From Caldilineaceae bacterium (GTDB lineage: Bacteria; Chloroflexota; Anaerolineae; Caldilineales; Caldilineaceae): a stretch of DNA of 64,000 nucleotides. Shown here piece by piece: positions 27,187-36,464 of the stretch. The stretch lies in assembly GCA_019637645.1 (NCBI GenBank), contig JAHBVH010000042.1:1-64000 (forward strand), written 5' to 3'. The notes under the pieces are model-generated. The model was not told the DNA's origin, made no database searches, and saw nothing but the letters and a program-made list of their open reading frames with translations. Within the stretch, counting starts at the first letter, position 1; each line of letters begins with the position of its first letter. Made by a program: the position numbers and the translations under genes.

Positions 27187-27996
27187 ATGCGGATTGCGAT
27201 TTTGTCTGATATTCATGGGAATATCGTTGCGCTGGATGCCGTGCTGGCCGATGCCCAAGCCCAAGGAGAAATCGATGAATATTGGGTATTAGGGGATCTA
27301 GTGGACGCTGGCCCTGCGCCTGTTGCGGTGCTGGAGCGCTTAACACACTTGCCAAGACTGAAATGTATTCGTGGCAATACCGACCGTTATGTCTGTTCTG
27401 GGGCGGTTAACCGTTTTAATGAACCAGGTGATGCGCCCGACTTTAACCTAGAGGCTGCCGGTTCGATTGCGTGGACGCAAGGTGTTATCACCTATGTCGG
27501 TTGGTTGGATTGGCTGACTGCATTGCCATTGGCAATCGAATCAACTTTGCCGGATGGTACGCGTGTGCTCGGTGTTCATGCCGCACCGGGGCGCGACACG
27601 GGACTTGGTTTTAAGGTGGGACTGAGCGATGAAGCGTTGCTGCGCGTCTTGGGTGACTGTGCCGCTGACTTAATTTTTGGCGGCCATCACCATCGTCCGC
27701 TTGATGTTACAACGGGTGGTAAACGGATCGTCAATGTGGGCAGCGTTAGTCTGCCTTTTCCACCCGACCTGCGGGCGAGCTATCTCCTCTTAACTGCTGA
27801 CGCGACGGGTTATACGCTTGAGCCTAGGCGTGTTGACTATGATCGTGAAGCCGTGTTGCGCGAAGTACAACGGCTGCGCCATCCTGGCGTCGGCTATATT
27901 GCTAGTCTGCTGCTGGGGCAAAGGCAGCCTTCGGGTGCTGAGTTTATCCAACGACACTTGGCTGATCTTCAAAGAAAAGTTCCTGAGATACCATGA
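27187..27996 (+). CDS. Calcineurin-like metallophosphoesterase
   Basis: The 269-residue protein begins MRIAILSDIHGNIVALDAVL, the DxH metal site. Further motifs are LGDLVDAG, RGNTDR (GNxD/E) and FGGHHHRP plus NVGSVSLP, as in the YfcE/Metallophos_2 group. These cleave phosphodiesters or phosphomonoesters of small molecules. ATG 27187 has AAGGAGGG 5 bp upstream. It follows the SARP gene by 11 bp, so the two are co-transcribed; it could remove a nucleotide signal sensed by the regulator, which is speculation. Confidence 0.93.
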   Translation: MRIAILSDIHGNIVALDAVLADAQAQGEIDEYWVLGDLVDAGPAPVAVLERLTHLPRLKCIRGNTDRYVCSGAVNRFNEPGDAPDFNLEAAGSIAWTQGVITYVGWLDWLTALPLAIESTLPDGTRVLGVHAAPGRDTGLGFKVGLSDEALLRVLGDCAADLIFGGHHHRPLDVTTGGKRIVNVGSVSLPFPPDLRASYLLLTADATGYTLEPRRVDYDREAVLREVQRLRHPGVGYIASLLLGQRQPSGAEFIQRHLADLQRKVPEIP

Positions 27997-28056
27997 AATA
28001 GGCTGCCAACGCGAACTTGGTGATAGCGTCCGGAACAATCCAGTGGCGCTCAGCTG

Positions 28057-28076
28057 AAGCGCCTGCGGGCGCTTTT
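28057..28076 (+). terminator. Intrinsic terminator
   Basis: AAGCGCC pairs with GGCGCTT around TGCG and is followed by TTTT (28073-28076). It closes the SARP-phosphoesterase operon. Confidence 0.8.
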
Positions 28077-28160
28077 CGCTGTCAGTAGCGGGTTTTAACC
28101 CTGTGATAATTGGGGAGTAATCAAGCTGGTGATTATCTTGAGGCAGAGGAGGAAACTAGC

Positions 28161-28955
28161 ATGCCAAGCTATGATCTGGCCGGTCAGGTGGCTATTGTGA
28201 CCGGTGGTGGAAGTGGGATTGGTCGGGCCGTGGCGCGGCGATTGGCGCGAGAAGGATGTAGTGTAGCGGTGGTGGATGTGAATGACGCCGCGGCCAAGCA
28301 AGTAGCTGGTGAAATTGAAGCGGCGGGCGGCGTGGCGCTGCCATTGGTCGTGGATGTCACGCGGAAAATTGCCGTCGAACAGATGGTGCAGACCACCGTA
28401 CAACAGTTGGGACCTTTGACCATTCAGGTCAACAACGCGGGCATTGTGCGGGTGGCGTCGCTGCTGGAGACCGATGAAGCAACCTGGGATGCGATCCTGA
28501 ATGTCAATGCCAAAGGGACCCTCTTCTGTGCCCAAGCTGCGGCGCGGCAGATGATTGAGCAGGGCCGCGGTGGCCGCATTATTAACAACGCGTCGGCGGC
28601 GGGCAAAATGGCGCCGGGCAAAAACCCATTGGGCGCGTACTCAGCCAGCAAACATGCCGTGATCGGGCTCACCAAGCAGATGGCGATGGAGTGGGCCGAA
28701 CATGGCATCTTGGTCAATGCCGTCTGCCCCGGGATTGTCGACACACCCATGTGGGATCAGATCGATCAGGCTGTGACAGAACGGCAAGGGCTGCCGCTCG
28801 GTTCTGTGAAAGCGCAGATGGCCGCCTCGGTTCCGATTGGGCGTATTGAGCAACCAGAAGATGTGGCGAATCTGGTTGCTTTTCTCGCCTCTGCCGACGC
28901 TGCTTATATCACCGGCCAAGCCCTCAACGTCTGTGGTGGGCGCATTCCCTATTAG
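28161..28955 (+). CDS. Short-chain dehydrogenase/reductase
   Basis: The 264-residue classical SDR has cofactor loop TGGGSGIG (14-21), VNNAG (90-94), Ser145, Tyr160 and Lys164 (YSASK), and the late motif VCPGIVDTPMW. Asp39 after the second strand (VVDVND) predicts NAD preference. It resembles acetoin/sorbitol-type dehydrogenases. ATG 28161 has GAGGAGGAAA upstream. It is monocistronic; substrate is not predictable. Confidence 0.93.
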   Translation: MPSYDLAGQVAIVTGGGSGIGRAVARRLAREGCSVAVVDVNDAAAKQVAGEIEAAGGVALPLVVDVTRKIAVEQMVQTTVQQLGPLTIQVNNAGIVRVASLLETDEATWDAILNVNAKGTLFCAQAAARQMIEQGRGGRIINNASAAGKMAPGKNPLGAYSASKHAVIGLTKQMAMEWAEHGILVNAVCPGIVDTPMWDQIDQAVTERQGLPLGSVKAQMAASVPIGRIEQPEDVANLVAFLASADAAYITGQALNVCGGRIPY

Positions 28956-28963
28956 TCTTCACC

Positions 28964-29344
28964 TCACCTGAGCGGCAAATTGCTAGTCCAAATTTCACAG
29001 TGAATTTGCCATTGCCAGTGGGTAGCTTTCCAGATGATGACATACTTGCCAACGTCCAAGATGCGGCGGCGGCGGTCGAGGAAACGATAGGCCCCGGTCT
29101 CGTTGACTGTAGCCGTTAGTGATTCGAGGGTGGTGCTCTCCCGCAGCATGGTATAGATACCCATGTCCAGAAAACCTTGCCAAAAAGCTTGGATCGCTTG
29201 CCTGCCACGAATTGCAGGGCTATAGGCTGGCATGAGTTGCCCTGTCTCTGTATACAGTGCTGCAATTCCAGCGGCATTGCCTTGATGAAAATAACTTTGC
29301 CACTGGTGCTGCACAAGGCGAATGGTATGTTGGCTTTCGTCCAT
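28964..29344 (-). CDS. NTF2-like / SnoaL-DUF4440 protein
   Basis: The ~126-residue protein has the cone-shaped NTF2-like pattern: a first helix TIRLVQHQWQSYFHQGNAAGIAALYTETGQLMP, then IRGRQAIQAFWQGFL and YVIIWKATHWQWQIHCEIWTSN. DUF4440 members include isomerases, cyclases and binding proteins. The start at 29344 fits the family start but has no clear ribosome site. It converges on the SDR gene with only 8 bp between the stops. Confidence 0.78.
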   Translation of the reverse strand: MDESQHTIRLVQHQWQSYFHQGNAAGIAALYTETGQLMPAYSPAIRGRQAIQAFWQGFLDMGIYTMLRESTTLESLTATVNETGAYRFLDRRRRILDVGKYVIIWKATHWQWQIHCEIWTSNLPLR

Positions 29345-29398
29345 CGGGAATGGCACTTTTGTTCTGGGCAACGCGGGTCTCGGGCTTTTGGGAAAGCG

Positions 29399-29438
29399 GT
29401 TTAGGTCAAGCGTCCGGGGGATGAACGCCGACCTAAAC
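29399..29438. promoter_or_regulatory. 9-bp inverted repeat upstream of the NTF2-like gene
   Basis: GTTTAGGTC (29399-29407) and GACCTAAAC (29430-29438) are perfect inverted matches 22 bp apart. They lie 55 bp upstream of the 29344 start. They could be an operator or a hairpin. Confidence 0.4.
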
Positions 29439-29574
29439 GAACCAACCATCAGCGAACTGTTTGGCTATTGATGATAGGATAGCAGGCGGCTCGTTGCGTA
29501 GGCGTTGCCTGGGCGATACAAAAGCGTTCCGTGAGCTGTTATTTTAGGGCGTAATACGGAAACAGGTGATCTTT

Positions 29575-32500
29575 TCAACCAGTTTTTAAGGTTTTCGCGT
29601 TGTGATGAAGGGGTACCGACCAGAAAAGCTTTCTTTCTTCAGCGGTGGATAAAGCCGCGGCGCGTGCTTGGAGTTGTTCCTGGGCGCGACAGCATAGGGC
29701 TGCTGCTCTGGGATCAGCGATCGTCGTCAAGACTTGGTAGCAAGCTAGGTAGATCAGCAAAGCCTCATCGGTGAAGTCTAGCTGGGCACTTTGGAGCTGG
29801 GTAAGAATGGTTTCGACCGCTTGCTTTGCCTTGTGATAATCCTGTTGGGCCAGCGCACTGAGCGCCATACCGGCCAGGGGTTCTAGCGCCCGATTATACT
29901 GTGCTAATGCTTGATGAATGGTATAGGCTTGGGTGAAAGCTTTGAGCGCTTCCGCATGACGCTGCTGGCTCTGTAAGGCTCGTCCTAAACGGGTTAGGGC
30001 GTAGCCAACCTGCCGCTGATCGCCTAATTCTGCTGCCAATTTGTGGGCTTGTTCTGCACACTCGATTGCCGCGGTTGTGTTGCCCTGCAACCAGTTCAGC
30101 AAACTCAAATCGCTCCAGCCTTTACAGAGCCAACCGCCGGATTTGGTCTGCTGGAGTAAAGTTAACGCCGCGTCTAGGTTCTTCTGTGCAAGTTCGTATG
30201 CACCTAAATTCATCTGCACAACGGCGAGATAGTCCAATGCAACCCCTTCGGAATGCAGATCTTTTTGTTGGCGATCTAGTTGCAAGGCTAACGCTAAGAC
30301 CGCCTGTGCTTGTGGGTAGTCTGCGATGCAATTGTAAAGCACACCTAAGTTGCGTAGGATATTGGTCTCACCACCACTATTCCCGCTCTGGCGCGTAATT
30401 TCCAGGCCACGTTCATAATACGCTTTTGCCGCTGCATAATTACCTTCTCCTTGGGCAACGATCAGATAGCCCAATTTATTCAGCACGCGGCTAATGCCAA
30501 CCGAGTCGATAAGCTCTTGGTAGCGGGCTAAAGAGCGCTGGAGATAGGTTTCAATCTCGGTGGCCTCAGCCCCAGAGAACATACAGACAGCCGCCAGAAA
30601 TTCATAAGAGGCTGCTTCGACATCCGTCAACTTTTCGCGTTCGGCACAGGCAATAGCCTCGATTAATGCGTCGCGTGCGCCTGCTAACTTACCCATGTGA
30701 AAGAGCGCATTGCCCAGATGCGACCAAGCTTGTGCTTCCAAGATACGTTCGCCATATTGTTGCGCGAGGGCGGTTGCTGTTTGCAGACTAACCACCGTCT
30801 GTTCCGGTCGACCGGTGCGTTGATAATATTTGCCTAACAGTATGGCCGCTCGAATCGCCGGGGTGGCTTGGGTAGGGTCCTGGGTCAACAATTGTTGACT
30901 GAGCTGTTGTAGGGTCAGTAAATCGGTAAAACGCTCGGTTGGTTGGCCTTGCAGGGTATAGATAGCTTCGCGTTGCGTTAATAGTTCAAAGCGCATGCTA
31001 TATTCATGACTAGGGGTGAGGGTTAGGGCCTTGCTAAAGTGATGAATGGCTTCGTGATTGGCAAAGTGGGCCGCCGCGCGCTTCCCCGAGCGTTGCCAAT
31101 AGCTCCGCGCTTTAAGTTTTTGGTTGGCCTGCTCGTAGTGGGCCGCCACTTCCCCGCTGATTTCGTCGATCTGGTTAGGATAAAGCTGTTCCAAGGCTTC
31201 TGCTACCTGCTGATGCAATTGGCGACGGCGGGCGGCGCTGAGTCCTTGATAGACGACTTCACGGATACGGTCATGGTAGAAATCATAGAGGCCAGGGCTT
31301 TGTTCACGGATGATCCGTTTTTGCCACAATTCTTCAAGGACGCGTGTGATCACCCGCTCAGGCTGTTGGGTGACAGGGGCGAGGATTGCGCCCGAAAAAC
31401 GCCGACCAATGGTTGCTGCAACATTGACGATGGCGCGGGCTGGGCGGGATAGCTGCGTTAGCCGTGCCTGGATCACATTTTGGACTTTAGGCGAATCGCT
31501 ATGCAGATCGGCCAGGAAAGCGTGCGTTGATGTGTTCTTTAGGGAACGGACGGTCTCTGCAATAAAGAGCGGATGCCCTTCGGTTGTGCTGTATAGCTGC
31601 TCTATTTCATCCCCGTTGAAGGAGCGCTTCGCAATGTGCTCGGCAAATGCGGTTGTCTCAGGCCGCGTAAAGGGTTTCAGCGCTAGCAAAGTAAACTGAT
31701 TCGTCTTGAGCAAGTCGCGCAGGAGTGTTTGCAAGGGATGGCTCTCGTCAACCGCATCTTCGCGCCAATTTCCAACGAGCAACAAGCGGGCGCGGCTTGC
31801 ATGGCGCAGCAGAAAACGTAGCCAGGTCAGCGTTTCATGGTCACACCATTGCAGATCTTCGATCAATAGTAAGAGGGGTGATTTATCGACCAACAAGGCA
31901 CGTGCTAGTGATTCGAAAAAGCGTTGACGCTGCCAGCTTTCGCGTAAGGGTAGTGGTGGCGTCAGCTGTGGCTCTTCGTGGAGTAGCTCTGGCAATACCC
32001 GTATCACCTCGCTGAGATAGATCTTATCTAATTTTTTCAAAGCTGGCTTGAGGGCTGCGCTGCGTAGCCACTCTGTCACAGGGGCAAAGGCCAAACCACC
32101 TTCGGCCTCATACGAGCGTGTGCGCGCCACCCGAATCCCTTGGGTATGGGCCCAAGCGAAAAGCTCTTCGGCTAGGCGCGTTTTGCCAATCCCTGCTTCG
32201 CCCGCTAGAGCGACAAAATGGGGCTCACCGCGTTGGACTTGCTGCCAGAGCGTTAATAAAGTCTGCCATTCCGCCGCACGGCCAAATAAAGGGGTGTCAA
32301 AGATCATTGGATTGGGGGCTGTATGGGCTAGCTCTTCCTGGCGCAAAAGTTGGGTATAAAGTGCCTGTGTCTCTTCTTCGGGCTCCACCCCTAGTTCGCG
32401 CTGTAACAATGTCACACAGGTATGATAATGCTGTAGCGCGGCGGCCCGATCTCCGTTAAGGGCATGAAGTTGCATCAAGTGTCGATAGCCATTTTCATGG

Positions 32501-33078
32501 AGAGGATCTAAGCCAAGTAAGTGTTGGGCATAGCGTAATCCAGCTTGATATTCGCGTTGATGTTCGGCTAACACGATCAGCTGCTCAATGGCCCTCATGA
32601 CTTCCTGGTGTAGCTGACGGCGTAGGGGTAACAACCACTCATCAAAGCAACTGGGGAGCAGTTCACCTGGATAGAGCGTAGCTACCTTTGCCAACTCTGC
32701 CTGTTGGGCGGTGGTCATCGGCCTGCCGTCAGCGGTGGCACAGCGTGCCAGTGTTGCTTGGAGGTCAGCAACATCGAGCGTATAGGGTGCGTCTGGACGC
32801 CACTGGACGGTTAGATGATCCTGTGTGAGGAAGCGATCCGCATCCGGTAGGGCATTGCGTAGCTGAAAGAGAAGTTTGCGCAGGTTCGTATGTGCTTGCT
32901 TTTCGCTGGAATCCGGCCAGAAGAGAAAGGCAAGCTGCTGCCGTGGTTGCGGGGCTTGGCGATGGAGGAGTAGATAGGCAAGCAGAACTTGTAGCCGCGG
33001 CGTATTTACGCTGGCTACGACTTCACTGGCATAGGTCAACCGGAAGTTGCCCAATAGGCAGATCTGTAGCATGTGCAT
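29575..33078 (-). CDS. Large SARP-type regulator: BTAD + AAA/STAND ATPase + TPR
   Basis: The 1167-residue protein has an N-terminal winged helix (LQICLLGNFRLTYASEVV...HTNLRKLLFQLRNALPD), then a BTAD to about residue 250. The P-loop is GEAGIGKTRLAEE and Walker B is LLLLIEDLQWCD. About 500 residues of TPR repeats follow (for example AQAWSHLGNALFHMGKLAGARDALIEAI). ATG 33078 has GAGGA 7 bp upstream. It is independent in sequence from the similar regulator at 24098, sharing architecture but not close identity. It is divergent from the sigma-BFN gene, a plausible target. Confidence 0.92.
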   Translation of the reverse strand: MHMLQICLLGNFRLTYASEVVASVNTPRLQVLLAYLLLHRQAPQPRQQLAFLFWPDSSEKQAHTNLRKLLFQLRNALPDADRFLTQDHLTVQWRPDAPYTLDVADLQATLARCATADGRPMTTAQQAELAKVATLYPGELLPSCFDEWLLPLRRQLHQEVMRAIEQLIVLAEHQREYQAGLRYAQHLLGLDPLHENGYRHLMQLHALNGDRAAALQHYHTCVTLLQRELGVEPEEETQALYTQLLRQEELAHTAPNPMIFDTPLFGRAAEWQTLLTLWQQVQRGEPHFVALAGEAGIGKTRLAEELFAWAHTQGIRVARTRSYEAEGGLAFAPVTEWLRSAALKPALKKLDKIYLSEVIRVLPELLHEEPQLTPPLPLRESWQRQRFFESLARALLVDKSPLLLLIEDLQWCDHETLTWLRFLLRHASRARLLLVGNWREDAVDESHPLQTLLRDLLKTNQFTLLALKPFTRPETTAFAEHIAKRSFNGDEIEQLYSTTEGHPLFIAETVRSLKNTSTHAFLADLHSDSPKVQNVIQARLTQLSRPARAIVNVAATIGRRFSGAILAPVTQQPERVITRVLEELWQKRIIREQSPGLYDFYHDRIREVVYQGLSAARRRQLHQQVAEALEQLYPNQIDEISGEVAAHYEQANQKLKARSYWQRSGKRAAAHFANHEAIHHFSKALTLTPSHEYSMRFELLTQREAIYTLQGQPTERFTDLLTLQQLSQQLLTQDPTQATPAIRAAILLGKYYQRTGRPEQTVVSLQTATALAQQYGERILEAQAWSHLGNALFHMGKLAGARDALIEAIACAEREKLTDVEAASYEFLAAVCMFSGAEATEIETYLQRSLARYQELIDSVGISRVLNKLGYLIVAQGEGNYAAAKAYYERGLEITRQSGNSGGETNILRNLGVLYNCIADYPQAQAVLALALQLDRQQKDLHSEGVALDYLAVVQMNLGAYELAQKNLDAALTLLQQTKSGGWLCKGWSDLSLLNWLQGNTTAAIECAEQAHKLAAELGDQRQVGYALTRLGRALQSQQRHAEALKAFTQAYTIHQALAQYNRALEPLAGMALSALAQQDYHKAKQAVETILTQLQSAQLDFTDEALLIYLACYQVLTTIADPRAAALCCRAQEQLQARAAALSTAEERKLFWSVPLHHNAKTLKTG

Positions 33079-33283
33079 AGGGGATCCTCAGTTGTTACAG
33101 GGTGCTCACTCAATGGTCAATCCGTTGGTAAGTAAAGCATAATTTAGCATGCTTTTCAAGCTATTGATTTGCTTCGGTATTACGTCTTTGGATGAATTTT
33201 TGCAGCTGTGGAAAAAGTAACCTTTTTGTCATATTTTGCCACTATCCTAATGAACGTGTCGACCCCTTCATTTTCCAGAGCGA

Positions 33284-34477
33284 ATGATGTATCAACCTGA
33301 CCATGATGTCGATTTAGTCGAGCAAGCGCAAGCTGGCAATAAGCAAGCCTTTAATCAGCTTGTCGATCGCTATGGACCCATGACCGAACGCATTGCCTTT
33401 CGCCTGATTGGCAATGCCGAGACTGCGCGCGACTTGGCGCAAGAGGCGATCCTCCAAGCTTATCTATCACTCGCTACGTTGCGTCAGGGCGGCAGCTTTC
33501 AAAGTTGGCTCTATGGCATTGTGCTCAATGTCTGTCGCAACTATCGCCGTAGCCAGAAACTGAACTTTTTATCCCTGGAGGCATTAGCGGGTGGGTTACA
33601 CTTTGACGCCCTGCCTTTTACCAGTACGGAACCCGAGCCCCATGTGTTGGCCGAAATGCGGGAATTGCACGAGCAAGTGCTCGCGGCGGTGGCGACCCTT
33701 TCCCCCAAGAATCGGGAAGCGACCTTGTTGTTCTACTATGAGGGACAGAGTTTACAGGAAATTGCGCTCACCTTGGGGATTTCGGTTACCGCCGTGAAAG
33801 GGCGTTTGCACAAGGCCCGCTTGCAGTTACGCGAAGCGTTGGTCGCTTACCAGCCGTTGGCACGCGCCGCTGACCATTTATTAGAAAGGAACTTAGGGAT
33901 GATTCTAGTCACCATTGCCGATGTCATTGTACAAGAAGAGAATGGAAATCGGGTAGTCGTTTTGCTCGATGAAGCGGGTAGACGGGTGCTACCTCTCTGG
34001 ATCGGTCCTTTTGAAGCTGAATCAATCACACTGCATCTGTTGAATCAAGCCGTGCCACGGCCCTTGACCTATGATCTGATGGCGAAATTGCTAGAAGCGA
34101 TTGGTGTTCATCTGGAAGAAGTACGGATTGAGCGGTTGCATGAAAGCACCTTCTACGCCATCATCAAGATTCGCAACGGGGAAACTCTCCACGAGATCGA
34201 TGCACGACCCAGCGATGCCATGGCCTTGGCCTTGCGCATGAAGGGCCCGATTTGGGTGGCCGATGAAGTGATGAGTCAGGCTGGCGAGCCGATTCCCGCG
34301 CATATCCAAACCCTGCCACAGCGGAAGGGGCTAGATGCCTTTGCCCAACAGTGGGAAGAAAAGCGCAAGGAATGGGCTCAGCAAATGGAGGCCCAAAAGG
34401 CCGCCCACGCTAGTCGTACCCAAAGCGAGCATGAGGAGATACGCCAGAAATTATTTGCCTATCTCTTTCGGGCATAA
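33284..34477 (+). CDS. ECF sigma factor fused to a bifunctional-nuclease (BFN/DUF151) domain
   Basis: The 397-residue protein joins two domains. Residues 22-90 are sigma region 2 (FNQLVDRYGPMTERIAFRLI...ARDLAQEAILQAYL) and 133-187 are region 4 (LSPKNREATLLFYYEGQSLQEIALTLGISVTAVKGRLHKAR). From residue 206 a BFN domain begins ILVTIADVIVQEENGNRVVVL, with LPLWIGPFEAESI and IDARPSDAMALALRM. The last ~60 residues are a charged, probably helical tail rich in Glu, Lys and Gln. There is no stop or frameshift at the junction. The starting ATG ATG pair at 33284 has only a weak ribosome site. Fusing promoter recognition to a domain with proposed nuclease activity is unusual. Confidence 0.9.
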   Translation: MMYQPDHDVDLVEQAQAGNKQAFNQLVDRYGPMTERIAFRLIGNAETARDLAQEAILQAYLSLATLRQGGSFQSWLYGIVLNVCRNYRRSQKLNFLSLEALAGGLHFDALPFTSTEPEPHVLAEMRELHEQVLAAVATLSPKNREATLLFYYEGQSLQEIALTLGISVTAVKGRLHKARLQLREALVAYQPLARAADHLLERNLGMILVTIADVIVQEENGNRVVVLLDEAGRRVLPLWIGPFEAESITLHLLNQAVPRPLTYDLMAKLLEAIGVHLEEVRIERLHESTFYAIIKIRNGETLHEIDARPSDAMALALRMKGPIWVADEVMSQAGEPIPAHIQTLPQRKGLDAFAQQWEEKRKEWAQQMEAQKAAHASRTQSEHEEIRQKLFAYLFRA

Positions 34478-34530
34478 CGCGAGACCTTGTCCTCTGGTTG
34501 GCTCTGTGGTTCCCACAACCGCCAACGAAA

Positions 34531-34563
34531 GACTCTGTCAGGTTTTCAAAACCTGACAGGTCT
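34531..34563. repeat. 33-bp palindromic repeat, copy 3
   Basis: CTGTCAGGTTTT and AAAACCTGACAG form perfect 12-bp inner arms around C34547; the outer four pairs are degenerate. It lies between two convergent genes and is followed by a short T run, so it probably doubles as terminator. Confidence 0.85.
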
Positions 34564-34581
34564 CATTTTGTGCGAGTTCAT

Positions 34582-36318
34582 TTAATGCGAATCGCGCGGG
34601 ATAAAGGCCCCTGATTTTCCGACGAGGAAATCAAAATCGACACCCTGATCCGCCTGGAGAACATGTTGCGTATAAAGCTTCGCATAGCCGCGGTCGGTGT
34701 GGGGCGTGATCGGCGGCTGCCAAGCGGCGCGCCGACGGGCAAGCTCTTCTTCCGGCACATCCAAGTGCAACCGGCGTTGGGCAACATCCAATTCGATCCA
34801 GTCGCCATCTTTCACCAGCGCCAGGGTGCCACCGATGGCGGCTTCGGGTGCGACGTGCAAAATGACCGTGCCGAATGCCGTGCCACTCATGCGGCCATCA
34901 GAGATACGCACCATGTCGGTGACCCCTTCACGCAGCAACTTGGCGGGAATCCCCATATTCCCCACCTCTGGCATACCAGGGTAGCCACGCGGTCCCACGT
35001 TTTTCATCACCAAGATTGAATTGGCATCGACGGGCAGATTGGGGTCATCAATACGAGCATGGTAATCTTCCACATCGGTAAAGACGACGGCACGGCCCCG
35101 ATGTTGCATCAGTGTGGGCGACGCGGCGGATGGCTTGATAATCGCCCCTTTTTCGCATAGGTTGCCTTTGAGCACCGCAATGCCAGCCTCGGGAATGAGC
35201 GGGGCGTCGGCGGTGGCAATCACCGCGCGGTTGTAACATTGGGCATTCGCGATATTTTCCCCAACGGTTTTGCCGCTCACGGTCAGCGCATTGAGATGCA
35301 GAAGCTGGCTCATGCTCTGCATTAATACCGGCAAGCCACCTGCATAGTAGAAATCCTCCATTAAATATTGGCCCGACGGCATGAGGTTGACGAGCAGGGG
35401 CAAGTGACTGCCTAATCGGTCAAAATCTTCTAGGGATAGCTCCACCCCGACGCGGCCAGCGATTGCCAGCAGGTGGACGACAAAGTTGGTCGAGCCGCCG
35501 ATGCCCGCATTGACCATGATCGCATTCTCAAAGGCTTGGCGCGTTAAAATCTTGGAAAGACGCAGATCCTCTTTGACCATCTCGACAATGCGGTTACCGG
35601 CTAGATGGGAAAGGCGCTTGCGCCGGGCGTCGGCCGCCGGGATCGCCGCGTTGCTGGGCAGGCCCAAGCCCAATGACTCGACCATGCAAGCCATGGTCGA
35701 TGCGGTTCCCATGGTGTTGCAGTGGCCGTCGGAGCGCGACATACAGGCTTCTGCTTCTTGGTACTCTTCCAGGCTCATACGACCCGCGCGCACGTCATCG
35801 CTGAATTTCCAGACGTCGGTGCCGGAGCCAATTTCACGCCCACGGAATTGACCATTGAGCATGGGCCCGCCCGAGACGACAAGGGTGGGTAGATCGACAC
35901 TGGCCGCGCCCATAATGGTCGAGGGGGTGGTCTTGTCACAGCCCGCCAGAATGACCACGCCATCTAGCGGATTGGCGCGGATGCTCTCCTCGACATCCAT
36001 GCTGGCTAGATTGCGGTAGAGCATGGTCGTGGGGCGCATGAGTGCTTCGCCTAGTGACATTACCGGAAATTCGAGTGGATAGCCACCGGCCTCATAAACG
36101 CCGCGTTTAACCTGTTCGGCCAAGATGCGAAAATGACCGTTACAGGGCGTCAGGTCGGACCAGGTATTGCAGATGCCAATGACCGGACGGCCATCAAACA
36201 TTTGGTCGGGGTGGCCTTGGTTTTTGATCCAACTGCGATGAATAAACCCCAACTGATCGGGGCGGCCAAACCAGGCTTCGCTGCGTAAACCGGAGGAGCT
36301 ATTCGTAGATTTTGACAT
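34582..36318 (-). CDS. IlvD/Edd family dehydratase, L-arabonate (sugar-acid) type
   Basis: The 578-residue Fe-S enzyme dehydrates a sugar acid to a 2-keto-3-deoxy acid. Cys59 (TPCNGH), Cys127 (AGCDKTTP) and Cys200 (DGHCNTMGTAS) match, even in numbering as I recall it, the [2Fe-2S] ligands of bacterial L-arabinonate dehydratase; Lys129 is the position carbamylated for Mg2+. The N-terminus RSEAWFGRPDQLGFIHRSW is typical of the sugar-acid branch and not of DHAD IlvD. ATG 36318 has GAGAC upstream. It is monocistronic. Partners for such a pathway (enolase-superfamily enzyme, GH172 glycosidase) lie elsewhere in the window. Confidence 0.92.
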   Translation of the reverse strand: MSKSTNSSSGLRSEAWFGRPDQLGFIHRSWIKNQGHPDQMFDGRPVIGICNTWSDLTPCNGHFRILAEQVKRGVYEAGGYPLEFPVMSLGEALMRPTTMLYRNLASMDVEESIRANPLDGVVILAGCDKTTPSTIMGAASVDLPTLVVSGGPMLNGQFRGREIGSGTDVWKFSDDVRAGRMSLEEYQEAEACMSRSDGHCNTMGTASTMACMVESLGLGLPSNAAIPAADARRKRLSHLAGNRIVEMVKEDLRLSKILTRQAFENAIMVNAGIGGSTNFVVHLLAIAGRVGVELSLEDFDRLGSHLPLLVNLMPSGQYLMEDFYYAGGLPVLMQSMSQLLHLNALTVSGKTVGENIANAQCYNRAVIATADAPLIPEAGIAVLKGNLCEKGAIIKPSAASPTLMQHRGRAVVFTDVEDYHARIDDPNLPVDANSILVMKNVGPRGYPGMPEVGNMGIPAKLLREGVTDMVRISDGRMSGTAFGTVILHVAPEAAIGGTLALVKDGDWIELDVAQRRLHLDVPEEELARRRAAWQPPITPHTDRGYAKLYTQHVLQADQGVDFDFLVGKSGAFIPRDSH

Positions 36319-36382
36319 AATTGTCTCTTGTCTAGTCTTTTGTTCTGGGCTGATGCTCGCTATGCCAAGGTTGAAGATACGC

Positions 36383-36443
36383 GGACTTACGCGGCCCTAA
36401 GCCGGCCAGATTGCTTGGCAACCAACGCCATCTACGTAAGTCC
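36383..36443. repeat. MITE-like element, copy C (ends only)
   Basis: GGACTTACGCGG at the left and TACGTAAGTCCT at the right form a ~9-bp inverted repeat (GGACTTACG/CGTAAGTCC) around 40 bp of unrelated sequence. The ends match the element at 48857-48936, but the 33-bp palindrome is absent. Confidence 0.5.
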
Positions 36444-36464
36444 TATTGACATATTGACAATGTA

